A DNA stretch of 64,000 nt from Natranaeroarchaeum sulfidigenes (GTDB taxonomy: Archaea; Halobacteriota; Halobacteria; Halobacteriales; Natronoarchaeaceae). Made by a program: the position numbers and the translations under genes. This document shows, one piece after another, positions 8,502-16,534 of the stretch (position 1 is its first letter; every line of letters starts with the position of its first letter). Where the stretch lies: contig NZ_CP064786.1 of NCBI RefSeq assembly GCF_017094485.1, positions 1,984,001 to 2,048,000 on the forward strand, read 5' to 3'. The notes beneath the pieces were generated by a model. The model was not told where the DNA came from and did not search any database. It saw only the letters and a list, made by a program, of their open reading frames with translations.

Positions 8502-10010
8502 CTACTCCTCGCTCGTTTTGATGTCCGCCGAGAGCCCCTGTGCCATCTCGATCCCTTTGCTATTGTTCAGCGTCCATGCAGTCCGATCGGTCACCGACTC
8601 GATCACCTCGCGGGCGCTCGGTGATCCCGTGCCCGACTTCTTTACCCCGCCGAAGGGGAGCTGGACCTCCGCGCCGATACATGGAAGGTTGGCGTACGCA
8701 AGCCCGACTTCCGCTCGATCCCGGTAGTAGTTTAGCTCTCGGTAGTCCTCAGAGACGATCGCTCCGGCGAGTCCGTAGGGCACTTCGTTGTGGATCTCCA
8801 GTGCGCGCTCGATGTCGCCCTCGTACTCGATCAGGGCGACGTGCGGGCCGAACACTTCCTCGCGAAGACACCGGTGGTCCGGACTGTATCCGATCTCGTA
8901 GACGAACGGCCCGACCCAGTGGCCGTCCGTGTCGGGCACCGCATCGGCGTCCAGTTCGGCCCGGTCGACGAGGACTGTCGCGCCCTCCTCGCGGGCCAGC
9001 TCGTTATACCGGGCGAACTTCTCGACCTGCTCGTCGTCCACGAGTGGCCCCATGAAGGTCGATTCGTCGAGGGGATCCCCGACAGTGACATCCTCGGCGA
9101 GTTCCACGAATCTCGACCTGAACTCGTCGTAGACGTCGGTATGAACGATCAGGCGTTCGCTGGAGACACAGCGCTGCCCGGTCGTCTTGAAACTCGACAT
9201 GACAGCACTGTGGACCGCGATTTCGAGGTCTGCCTGATCGGTGATCACGATGGCGTTTTTCCCACCCATCTCGCAGGCCGCCGTCTTCCCCGGCTCGCCG
9301 CCGACCTGATCCGAAATCTCGTGGCCAACCTCCGCCGATCCGGTGAACAGCACGGTGTTCACGCGGTCGTCATCGACGATCGCCGCGCCAGCGTCACCGA
9401 AGCCCTGGACCATGTTGAATACGCCCTCGGGAATCCCGCTGTCCTCGACCATCTCCGCGATGATCTGTCCACACCACGGGGTCTGTTCGGCGGGCTTCCA
9501 GACGACGGTATTGCCCTCCACGAGCGTCACGGCCATGTGCCAGAAGGGGATCGCGACCGGGAAGTTCCACGGTGTGATACAGCCGACGACGCCCCGCGGC
9601 TTGCGCCGCATGTAGGCGTCCTTCGAGCCGATCTCGCTCGGTACTACGTCTCCGTGTGGATGTCGGGCGTTGCCCGCCGCCCACTCGACCATGTGTGCGG
9701 CCTCGACGACGTCTGCTCGCCCCTCGCTGATCTCTTTGCCACACTCCCGGGTGACGATTTCGCCGAGTTCGTCGGTGCGCTCGCGCAACTCGTGATAGAT
9801 CTCCCAGAGGTACTCGGCACGGTCGACGTAGGAGAGCGCGCGCCACTCCTCGAACGCGTCGTCGGCCGCGGCGACGGCCTCATCGACTTCTCGCCCGGTC
9901 CCGCGGTAGAACTCGGCGAGGGTGTCGCCGGTTGCGGGATCGGTACTCTCGAAGGTCTCTGATCCGTTCCCGTCGATCCATTCGCCGCCGATGTAGTGGC
10001 CATATGTCAT
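8502..10010 (-). CDS. NAD(P)-dependent aldehyde dehydrogenase
   Basis: A 502-residue member of the aldehyde dehydrogenase superfamily. Landmarks in order are the ITPWNFP cofactor motif, the FTGSAEVG Rossmann segment, the EMGGKN motif with the general-base glutamate, and the catalytic cysteine in TGQRCVSSER. EVFGPHVALIEY follows, the family EEVFGPV motif. The preference for one aldehyde is not evident; succinate-semialdehyde or related aldehydes are typical for this clade. It lies downstream of the RIO kinase gene on the same strand with an 87-bp gap. Closest alternatives are other ALDH subfamilies. Confidence 0.9.
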   Translation of the reverse strand: MTYGHYIGGEWIDGNGSETFESTDPATGDTLAEFYRGTGREVDEAVAAADDAFEEWRALSYVDRAEYLWEIYHELRERTDELGEIVTRECGKEISEGRADVVEAAHMVEWAAGNARHPHGDVVPSEIGSKDAYMRRKPRGVVGCITPWNFPVAIPFWHMAVTLVEGNTVVWKPAEQTPWCGQIIAEMVEDSGIPEGVFNMVQGFGDAGAAIVDDDRVNTVLFTGSAEVGHEISDQVGGEPGKTAACEMGGKNAIVITDQADLEIAVHSAVMSSFKTTGQRCVSSERLIVHTDVYDEFRSRFVELAEDVTVGDPLDESTFMGPLVDDEQVEKFARYNELAREEGATVLVDRAELDADAVPDTDGHWVGPFVYEIGYSPDHRCLREEVFGPHVALIEYEGDIERALEIHNEVPYGLAGAIVSEDYRELNYYRDRAEVGLAYANLPCIGAEVQLPFGGVKKSGTGSPSAREVIESVTDRTAWTLNNSKGIEMAQGLSADIKTSEE

Positions 10011-10097
10011 GGTCGAACCTGATTGAAGTTGATCGTCAACCGTGAAAAAACCATCTCTGCGGAGAGTAGTTAGACGTGTGTATGAGAATATGCGGCT

Positions 10098-10919
10098 TTA
10101 CTGCCCGGTCGTGGTTCTCGGTGCGTCAGCCGCTTTCTCGATCTCGCCTTTTACCTGCATGGCGTCGAAGTCGTGATCGGGGCGCAGTTTGACGAAATCG
10201 AGGAACTCCCGGGCGGCAAGCAGGTCCTCGACGGAGTTGTGCGAAAGCGCGTGCTCGACTGCGGCCTCGGCGTCGATAGCTGGCGCGAGGACTGCCAGCG
10301 CGCAGGCCAGATCGTAGGCACGTGCGCCGTCCATCCCGTCCTCGCGCACGCTGGTCGCGTCGATGAAGTAGAGTTCGCCGTCGACGACGAGCACGTTCTC
10401 GGCTCGTAGGTCGCCGTGTGCCAACCCGTGGTCGTGCATCCGGGCGAGGGCCTCGAACAGCTCGTCGGTGTAGGAAAGCTTCTCCATGGGCGAGAGATCA
10501 CCGAGCGTTCGGAAGTCATCGAGATACTCCAGCACGACAACGCCGAACTGCTCGTACTCGAAGACACCAACCGGCTCGGGCGTGTTGAGTCCGATCTCTC
10601 CCATCCGCTCGTTGGCGTCGAGTTCGTGACGACCCATCTCGACGGGGCCGTCAAATCGCTCGAAAAAGCCCGCCGTCCCGCTGGAGAACGCGCCGATGTT
10701 GCGCGCGCCGGTCAGCACGGCGTGGACGAACGCGTTCTGTGGCGTGATGATCTTCACGAACCACTGCTCGTCGACGATCAGCGGCGTCGACAGCCAGTTA
10801 TCCGCCTCCAGAAACTCGATACGCACCGACTCCTCGTCGGCGCGATCGGCGAGTTCACGGCCGACACCCTCCAGATCAGACCAGTCGACCGTTCCCCGGA
10901 CGAGACCACGCAGATCCAT
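10098..10919 (-). CDS. RIO-type serine/threonine protein kinase
   Basis: A 273-residue protein with a minimal kinase fold. WFVKIITPQ holds the likely ATP-binding lysine, VVLEYLDDFRTLGD the hinge, HGDLRAENVLV the catalytic loop and FIDATSV the metal-binding aspartate that replaces DFG. The absence of an activation segment fits RIO kinases, which act mainly as ATPases in ribosome maturation; this branch is distinct from Rio1/Rio2 orthologues and haloarchaeal substrates are unknown. A TTG start four codons upstream is possible; the ATG was preferred. Confidence 0.8.
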   Translation of the reverse strand: MDLRGLVRGTVDWSDLEGVGRELADRADEESVRIEFLEADNWLSTPLIVDEQWFVKIITPQNAFVHAVLTGARNIGAFSSGTAGFFERFDGPVEMGRHELDANERMGEIGLNTPEPVGVFEYEQFGVVVLEYLDDFRTLGDLSPMEKLSYTDELFEALARMHDHGLAHGDLRAENVLVVDGELYFIDATSVREDGMDGARAYDLACALAVLAPAIDAEAAVEHALSHNSVEDLLAAREFLDFVKLRPDHDFDAMQVKGEIEKAADAPRTTTGQ

Positions 10920-11019
10920 TATTGCTGGCAAGGTCGGCGATGCTTAAAATTCTCCCGGCGAACGGATTCGTACATGATCGTTCGTCGTATTTATGCCCCA
11001 TCCCGCTCTACCTCGTGGT

Positions 11020-12210
11020 ATGGACTTTCGGATCCCCGACGAACACCGGATGATGCGCGAGGCCGTCCGGGACGTTTGCGAGGCCGAGATCGAGCCGATC
11101 GCCCAGGAGATCGAGGACGAGCATCGGTTTCCCACGGAGGTCTTCGACGAACTGGCCGCGCTCGACGTCATGGGGGTCCCGGTGAGCGAGGAGTACGGCG
11201 GGCTCGGTGGGGATCAGCTCATGTACGCGCTGATCGTCGAGGAACTGGGTCGGGTGTCGGGTGCAGTGGGCCTCTCCTATGCGGCCCACGTCAGCCTCGC
11301 CTCGAAGCCTATCGAGGCGTTCGGAACGGACGAGCAGAAAGAACGGTGGCTCCGCCCGCTGGCTGAAGGCGAGCATATGGGTGGATGGGCGCTCACCGAA
11401 CCGTCGAGCGGAAGCGACGCGAGCGATATGGAGACGACCGCCGAGACGGACACCGCCGAGCAAGGCTCGGCGAGCTCTGCGCCGGAAGCGACGCAGAACG
11501 GCGACGAATGGGTGTTAAACGGCACCAAGCAGTTCATCACGAACGCCAACGTCGCCGGATCGATCCTGGTCAAAGCGGTCACCGAGCCAGACGCCGGCTA
11601 CGACGGCATCTCGACGTTCATCGTCGATCCCGAGAACGACGAAGGGTTCGAGGTAACGGCGGTCTGGGACAAGATGGGGCTGAACGCCTCGCCGACCTGC
11701 GAGATTCAGCTCGACGACGTGCGCCTGCCGGCTGATCGCTTGCTCGGCGAGCCGGGCGAGGGCTGGGAGCAAACGAAAGCCACGCTCGACGGTGGGCGCA
11801 TCTCCATCGCGGCGCTCTCGGTCGGGCTGGCACAGGGAGCGTACGAGGCCGCGAAATCGTACGCGAAAGAGCGCGAGCAGTTCGGCCAGCCCATCTCGAA
11901 GTTCGACGCGATCCGGAACAAGCTCGTTGCGATGGACCGGAATATCGAGCGGTCGCGACTCCTGACCCACAAAGCGGCCTGGATGTACGACCAGGGCGAA
12001 GACGTGACGAAGGCGAGTTCGCTGGCGAAACTCGACGCCAGCGAGACGGCCCGCGAGGTCGCCGAGGAGGCCGTCCAGACCCTCGGCGGCTACGGCTACA
12101 CCAGCGATTTCGCGCCCCAGCGGTTCTATCGCGACGCCAAACTGATGGAGATCGGCGAGGGGACGAGCGAGATACAGGAACTGGTGATCGGTCGGGAGCT
12201 TGGACTGTAG
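11020..12210 (+). CDS. Acyl-CoA dehydrogenase
   Basis: A 396-residue enzyme of normal length for medium/short-chain or isovaleryl-type acyl-CoA dehydrogenases. ALTEPSSGSDASDM is the FAD-binding signature and WVLNGTKQFITNA the substrate-binding strand. The C-terminal domain carries REQFGQPI, GGYGYTSDF and IGEGTSEIQ. A 20-residue acidic and Ser/Ala-rich insertion follows the SGSD motif, which looks like a halophilic surface loop. The start is ATG 11020; an upstream in-frame ATG gives nine extra unconserved residues. Acyl chain preference is not evident. Confidence 0.9.
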   Translation: MDFRIPDEHRMMREAVRDVCEAEIEPIAQEIEDEHRFPTEVFDELAALDVMGVPVSEEYGGLGGDQLMYALIVEELGRVSGAVGLSYAAHVSLASKPIEAFGTDEQKERWLRPLAEGEHMGGWALTEPSSGSDASDMETTAETDTAEQGSASSAPEATQNGDEWVLNGTKQFITNANVAGSILVKAVTEPDAGYDGISTFIVDPENDEGFEVTAVWDKMGLNASPTCEIQLDDVRLPADRLLGEPGEGWEQTKATLDGGRISIAALSVGLAQGAYEAAKSYAKEREQFGQPISKFDAIRNKLVAMDRNIERSRLLTHKAAWMYDQGEDVTKASSLAKLDASETAREVAEEAVQTLGGYGYTSDFAPQRFYRDAKLMEIGEGTSEIQELVIGRELGL

Positions 12211-12272
12211 TACCTCTTTGATTAGGTTTCTATCTTTAGGCCTGCGGGGATGTAGCGTCTTCAGAGAGCGGA

Positions 12273-12866
12273 GTGAACGCAGCCACCGACCAGCGCGGGC
12301 AGGTCGGCGTCGAGACCCTGATCGTCTTCATCGCGATGATCCTCGTCGCCGCCATCGCCGCCACGATGATGATCACGACGGTTAGCTCCCTGCAGAGCAC
12401 CGCCGAAACCAGCAGTCAGGACTCGCAGGATCAGGTGACCAACCAGCTACTGATACTGAGTGCAACCGGCAGGGTCGATACGAGCACGGCCGAGCCACGC
12501 ATCGACCGGGTCCAACTGAGCGTGATGCCCGCACCGGGGGCGAGTGAGATCGATCTATCGGGGGCCTCGGTCGAGTATATCGGGAGCAACGGCGTCCGGA
12601 ACTACAGCTACGAGGCCGCCTACGGCGACTCCTTCGAGGTGATCGCAACGGCGGATCCGGACGGAACTGCGCCGGTACTCACGTCCAGAGACGACCGGTA
12701 CACGATCGCGTTCGATCTGGATGCCGGTGACCGCGATACCACGCTGGCGACGGGCGAGAGCGCGACCCTGCGGATCGTGGGCGCGTCGGGTGCGGAGACG
12801 ACCTGGATCGTCACCGCGCCCCACTCGCTGGACCGGGCCGACGATGGGGACGTCGTCGAACTCTAG
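12273..12866 (+). CDS. Archaellin/type IV pilin-like structural protein
   Basis: A 197-residue protein with a class III signal peptide: a short basic leader ending RG at residues 8-9, the predicted prepilin-peptidase cut, followed by QVGVETLIVFIAMILVAAI, the near-invariant archaellin N-terminal helix. The C-terminal domain is an acidic beta-rich sheet, typical of archaellin heads. It starts with GTG and is a lone gene here; no arl assembly genes are in the window. It could be a minor archaellin, a pilin or an adhesive filament subunit. It shares a CTAG with the convergent peptidase gene. Confidence 0.78.
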   Translation: MNAATDQRGQVGVETLIVFIAMILVAAIAATMMITTVSSLQSTAETSSQDSQDQVTNQLLILSATGRVDTSTAEPRIDRVQLSVMPAPGASEIDLSGASVEYIGSNGVRNYSYEAAYGDSFEVIATADPDGTAPVLTSRDDRYTIAFDLDAGDRDTTLATGESATLRIVGASGAETTWIVTAPHSLDRADDGDVVEL

Positions 12867-14032
12867 AGTTCTAGCTCTTTGGGGTAGTCGGTAAGGTTCT
12901 CGTGGCCGTCCTCGGTGACGACGACGAGATCCTCGATGCGGATCCCGCCGACGTCGGGATCGTAGAGACCGGGTTCGATGGTGATGATCTGGCCAGCCTG
13001 TAGCTCGCCGCCCGTCGGGTTCAGCCGTGGGAGCTCGTGGACGTCCAGTCCGATCCCGTGGCCGGTCCCGTGGATGAAGCCCGTCTCCGTGGATGGATCG
13101 TCCCTGAGCGTCGCGTAGCCCGCGTCCTCGTAGACGTCACAGACCGCATCGTGGACATCCGCGCCAGTCGCCCCGGCTTCGACGGCGTCGAGCGCGGCCT
13201 GATGGGCTTCGTGCGTGATCTCGTAGCGTGCGCGGAGTTCGTCGCTTGCAGTCCCACGAACGAACGTGCGGGTCATGTCGGCGTGATAGCCGCTCTCCTT
13301 GTCTCGCGGGAAGATGTCGATCACGATCGCTTCGTCCGTTTCGAGCGGCCCGCTCCCGCGGTCGTGGGGATCTGCGCCGTCAGCGCCGCAGGCGACGATA
13401 GTCTCGTCGAGGGCACAGCCCTGCCGCAGTAGCTCGATCTCGATCGCCTCCTTGACGCGCTCGCCCGTCAGCACGTCACCGTCGTGGACCAGATCGCCGT
13501 CCTCTATCGTCGCGCCGCGGATCAGCTCCTCGGCGCGGGCCATCGCGGCCTCGTTGGAGCGCTGGGCCGCCCGGACGTGTTCGATCTCCTCGTCGGTCTT
13601 GACCGAGCGAATCTCGGTAATTACGCCCTCGGACTCGACGGAGACGTCGATGCCGTGGTCGCGCAGACCGTCGGCGGTCCCGGTCGGGAACCGCTCGGGG
13701 ACGAGCACCGACTCGACGTCGTGATCGGCGAGGAAGGCGGCAATCGTCGCCAGCCGGGCCGCTCGTGGGCCATCCTCGGCAGCGCGCTCCTGATAGTCGA
13801 AGTCGGCGAGGCGGGCAACCGACTCCGCGCGGCTCTCGGAGACGGCACGGCCGTACTCCAGCCCCGAGACGAGCAGGTGTGCACCGGCCCCATCGTACAG
13901 GGCAATGTAGGGATCCGGTGCGTCGAAGCCACAGACGTACGTCTGGTCGGAGTCATCGTGGCCATCGAAGAGGTAGCCGTCAGCGCCGCGGTCGTCGATG
14001 GTGTCTGCGAGTTCTGAGAGATCGGGTTCCAT
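12863..14032 (-). CDS. M24-family Xaa-Pro aminopeptidase-like metallopeptidase
   Basis: A 389-residue protein with the creatinase N-terminal domain and the pita-bread M24 catalytic domain. All five dimetal ligands can be seen: Asp in VIDIFPRD, Asp in YHADMTRTF, His in GTGHGIGLDVHE, Glu in TIEPGLYD, and Glu in GIRIEDLVVV. It probably removes N-terminal residues before proline from peptides in the cytoplasm. The length and domain order match the family. Neighbours do not refine the function. Confidence 0.9.
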   Translation of the reverse strand: MEPDLSELADTIDDRGADGYLFDGHDDSDQTYVCGFDAPDPYIALYDGAGAHLLVSGLEYGRAVSESRAESVARLADFDYQERAAEDGPRAARLATIAAFLADHDVESVLVPERFPTGTADGLRDHGIDVSVESEGVITEIRSVKTDEEIEHVRAAQRSNEAAMARAEELIRGATIEDGDLVHDGDVLTGERVKEAIEIELLRQGCALDETIVACGADGADPHDRGSGPLETDEAIVIDIFPRDKESGYHADMTRTFVRGTASDELRARYEITHEAHQAALDAVEAGATGADVHDAVCDVYEDAGYATLRDDPSTETGFIHGTGHGIGLDVHELPRLNPTGGELQAGQIITIEPGLYDPDVGGIRIEDLVVVTEDGHENLTDYPKELEL

Positions 14033-14098
14033 ACGGTACGGTCGGGACCCGGTGAGTATATAACTCGGGGACTCACCGGAGCCAGTCGGACCGTTTTT

Positions 14099-14305
14099 TT
14101 ACTCGTCTCTCTCCTCGGTACGCTCCGACAGCTCCCGGAGCTTTGCGGCGGCGTCGTCGCTCCCTTCCGTTCGCACCTCCGTGACGTTCTCCGGATCGAG
14201 ACCGCTCGGCTTCGAGGCCTTTCCGGCGTCCTCTGCCGTCTCCGATAGCTCGTCGGGGTCGGAGCCGCTACCGAACCACGATCGCAGTCGATCGAGTAGT
14301 CCCAT
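14099..14305 (-). CDS. Small acidic hypothetical protein with amphipathic N-terminus
   Basis: A 68-residue product that begins [12 protein letters not shown], a short amphipathic helix, and then becomes highly acidic and polar with a predicted helical tail ([17 protein letters not shown]). It lies divergently from aroA; a longer frame starting inside aroA was rejected in favour of this ATG. The N-terminus resembles that of the HhH protein at 58428 (MSLLDKLKSLLG), which may point to a shared membrane- or partner-binding helix. Function unknown. Confidence 0.55.
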   Translation of the reverse strand: MGLLDRLRSWFGSGSDPDELSETAEDAGKASKPSGLDPENVTEVRTEGSDDAAAKLRELSERTEERDE

Positions 14306-14387
14306 ACTCACGTCTGTGGCTGCGATCAACTTCGATGTTCGGATGCCTTCCGGTACTGTGATACCGCTCCCGTTCGTGGGGGCGGGT

Positions 14388-15674
14388 ATGAACGTCGAAA
14401 TCACGCCCTCGACCGTCAGCGGGCGGGCGAAGGCACCACCGTCGAAGAGCTACACACACCGTGCAGTGCTGGCCGCCGGGTACGCCGACGGCGCGCTGGT
14501 CCACGACCCGCTCGATAGCGCCGATATCCGGGCGACCCGTCGTGCCGTCGAGGCGTTCGGTGGTGACGTGACCGAGACCGATGGAACACTCGACGTGGTG
14601 GGGTTCGACGGTCGGCCCGAGGTGCCCGACGACGTGATCGACTGCGGAAACAGCGGGACGACGACGCGGCTCGTCACCGCGACCGCGGCACTCGCGGATG
14701 GCATCACCGTGCTCACGGGCGACGCGTCCCTTAGATCTCGCCCCCACGGTCCGCTGCTCGACGCGATTGGTCAACTGGGAGGCAGCGCACGCAGCACCCG
14801 TGGGAACGGGCAGGCCCCGCTCGTCATCGAGGGGCCAGTTTCGGGCGGGACCGTCTCGATTCCGGGCGACGTCTCCTCGCAGTTCATCTCCGCGCTGCTG
14901 TTTGCCGGTGCGGTGACCGACGAGGGGATCGATATCGAGCTCGAAACCGAACTCAAATCCTCGCCCTACGTCGATATTACCACCGAGCTGATGGCGGCGT
15001 ACGGCGTCGACGCCGAGCGGACTGACACGGGATTCTCCGTCGCTGGGGGGCAGTCCTACGCCCCCGCGGGCGGCGAGTACTCGGTGCCCGGCGACTTCTC
15101 GTCGATGTCCTATCTCCTTGCGATGGGCGCAGTGGCTGGCGAGGACGCCGTCGAGGTACAGGGCGCACAGCCGAGCGCGCAGGGTGACAGCGCCATCGTC
15201 GGGATTCTTGAGGATATGGGCGCGGCGATCGACTGGGATCAGGACGGGGGCGTCATCACTGTCGAGCGAAGCGATCTTGCCGGGACCACGGTCGATGTCG
15301 GCGACACGCCCGATCTCCTGCCGACGATCGCGACCCTGGGTGCGATTGCGGATGGTGATACCCGAATCGAGAACTGCGAGCACGTCCGGTACAAGGAGAC
15401 CGATCGCGTGAGCGCAATGGCCGAGGAACTCGGAAAGATGGGCGCAGCGGTGACGGAAGAACACGACGTGCTGACGATCCACGGCGGCGAGACCGACCTC
15501 TCCGGCGCGACGGTCGACGGCTGTGACGACCACCGGATCATCATGTCGCTTGCCGTGGCAGGACTCGTGGCTGACGGCCAGACGACGGTTACTGGCGCAG
15601 AGCACGTCGACGTCTCGTTCCCCGACTTCTTCGACGTGCTGGCGGGGCTCGGTGGTGGCGTACAGCAAGTGTAG
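14388..15674 (+). CDS. aroA: 3-phosphoshikimate 1-carboxyvinyltransferase (EPSP synthase)
   Basis: A 428-residue enzyme of the shikimate pathway that joins phosphoenolpyruvate to shikimate-3-phosphate. The N-terminal PPSKSYTHR motif holds the substrate-binding lysine K20 and S21. The middle has [11 protein letters not shown], and the C-terminal half [11 protein letters not shown] and [10 protein letters not shown]. The two-domain length is standard. The ATG at 14388 immediately precedes the first beta strand. aroE lies far downstream in the same window (57573), so the pathway genes are dispersed. Confidence 0.96.
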   Translation: MNVEITPSTVSGRAKAPPSKSYTHRAVLAAGYADGALVHDPLDSADIRATRRAVEAFGGDVTETDGTLDVVGFDGRPEVPDDVIDCGNSGTTTRLVTATAALADGITVLTGDASLRSRPHGPLLDAIGQLGGSARSTRGNGQAPLVIEGPVSGGTVSIPGDVSSQFISALLFAGAVTDEGIDIELETELKSSPYVDITTELMAAYGVDAERTDTGFSVAGGQSYAPAGGEYSVPGDFSSMSYLLAMGAVAGEDAVEVQGAQPSAQGDSAIVGILEDMGAAIDWDQDGGVITVERSDLAGTTVDVGDTPDLLPTIATLGAIADGDTRIENCEHVRYKETDRVSAMAEELGKMGAAVTEEHDVLTIHGGETDLSGATVDGCDDHRIIMSLAVAGLVADGQTTVTGAEHVDVSFPDFFDVLAGLGGGVQQV

Positions 15675-15688
15675 GCGGGTTGGTAGGG

Positions 15689-15811
15689 ATGACCGAGTCA
15701 CCAATCACCGACGAAGACGAGGCTACCGGGCGTCCTGAGCGTGTCCGCCTGTTCGCTCGTCGGTTCCGTGCGGAGTACGACGAGTTGTACGAGAAGTTAG
15801 CAAACGAGTAA
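15689..15811 (+). CDS. 40-residue hypothetical protein
   Basis: A short frame that starts 15 bp after aroA and ends in TAA. The product is charged and predicted helical in its second half (RVRLFARRFRAEYDELYEKLANE). The proximity to aroA suggests co-transcription. No family is recognised. The absence of other coding options in the gap and the clear charge periodicity support it only moderately. Confidence 0.4.
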   Translation: MTESPITDEDEATGRPERVRLFARRFRAEYDELYEKLANE

Positions 15812-15869
15812 CGCGTCGACACGACCGATCTCCGATATACTTTTTGTCCAACATCTGTCACTGTGGCGT

Positions 15870-16319
15870 ATGGAAGATGCCGCAGTGCAGTTCGAGGACG
15901 ATTCGGAATCGGGCATCGAAATCAACGAGCGCATGTTCACACTGATCGGGGCGGCAGGGGCAGTGATGAACCTCGTCGCGTTCAGTGCGGTCGGCTATCT
16001 CGCGCTGGAGAGTGTCGCCTACGGCGTGATCGCCGGGGTCTTCGGTAGTGTCGGCTCGTATCTGTTCTTGCCGTGGTTCATGGGGATTTCGGCGGTACAG
16101 GAACAGGTCGAGGAGGAGATCGGATTTACGGAAGCGAGCCGTCACGTGCCCGCGAGCGCGCAGCTGGGCGTGCTCGGGGCGGGGCTCGAAGTCGGCTCGA
16201 TCGTCGCGATCGGGGTCGGTCTCTCGCTTGCCGAACCGGACCCGCTGATCGGCGCAGGGGCTGCCATCGCGGCGACGCTCGTGATCTACCTCGTCGGGTC
16301 GACGCTGCTGGACGTCTAG
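15870..16319 (+). CDS. Hypothetical four-span membrane protein
   Basis: A 149-residue protein with an acidic N-terminal tail of about 22 residues and four hydrophobic segments (approximately residues 23-47, 50-71, 100-120 and 128-148). A cytoplasmic-looking loop, VQEQVEEEIGFTEASRH, separates the two halves. The pattern is a duplicated two-helix hairpin. No known family is recognised. It is the last high-GC gene before the AT-rich defence island and is followed by a strong hairpin. Confidence 0.6.
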   Translation: MEDAAVQFEDDSESGIEINERMFTLIGAAGAVMNLVAFSAVGYLALESVAYGVIAGVFGSVGSYLFLPWFMGISAVQEQVEEEIGFTEASRHVPASAQLGVLGAGLEVGSIVAIGVGLSLAEPDPLIGAGAAIAATLVIYLVGSTLLDV

Positions 16320-16336
16320 ATCGCGGTCCCCCGCGT

Positions 16337-16355
16337 CCTCCCGTCCGCCGGGAGG
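16337..16355 (+). terminator. GC-rich hairpin after the membrane protein gene
   Basis: Perfect 7-bp stem CCTCCCG/CGGGAGG with a 5-nt loop, 18 bp past the stop codon. It is likely to end the upstream transcript and lies at the left edge of the AT-rich island. Confidence 0.45.
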
Positions 16356-16362
16356 GTGTGTA

Positions 16363-16378
16363 ACATTGTATACAATGT
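16363..16378. promoter_or_regulatory. Perfect 16-bp palindrome at the island's left border
   Basis: ACATTGTATACAATGT reads identically on both strands and is the kind of site bound by a dimeric helix-turn-helix regulator. It lies just 3' of the terminator-like hairpin and about 155 bp before the McrB-like start. Regulator unknown; it could also be a recombination mark. Confidence 0.35.
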
Positions 16379-16498
16379 AACATATCGTGGTATCGTGTGA
16401 CGAACGGGCGATGGGCAACTGTCAGGACCCCCACATTGATACTACCGGCGTCCAGTTGTGAGAGCAATGATCCGAACGTGCTTGCCGAGAATCTGTGA

Positions 16499-16506
16499 TT
16501 TAAGTA
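16499..16506 (+). promoter_or_regulatory. TATA box of the McrB-like gene
   Basis: TTTAAGTA lies 29-36 bases before ATG 16535, the usual spacing for a leaderless archaeal transcript starting at or near that ATG. It argues against the ATG at 16508, which would lie inside the promoter. Confidence 0.5.
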
Positions 16507-16534
16507 AATGCCCTCCAGTGAACATATAGCTTGT

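Noticed and set aside
14268-15704. 478-codon frame antisense to aroA
   Set aside because: Shadow of a certain gene; the Arg/His-rich composition is wrong for a halophile.
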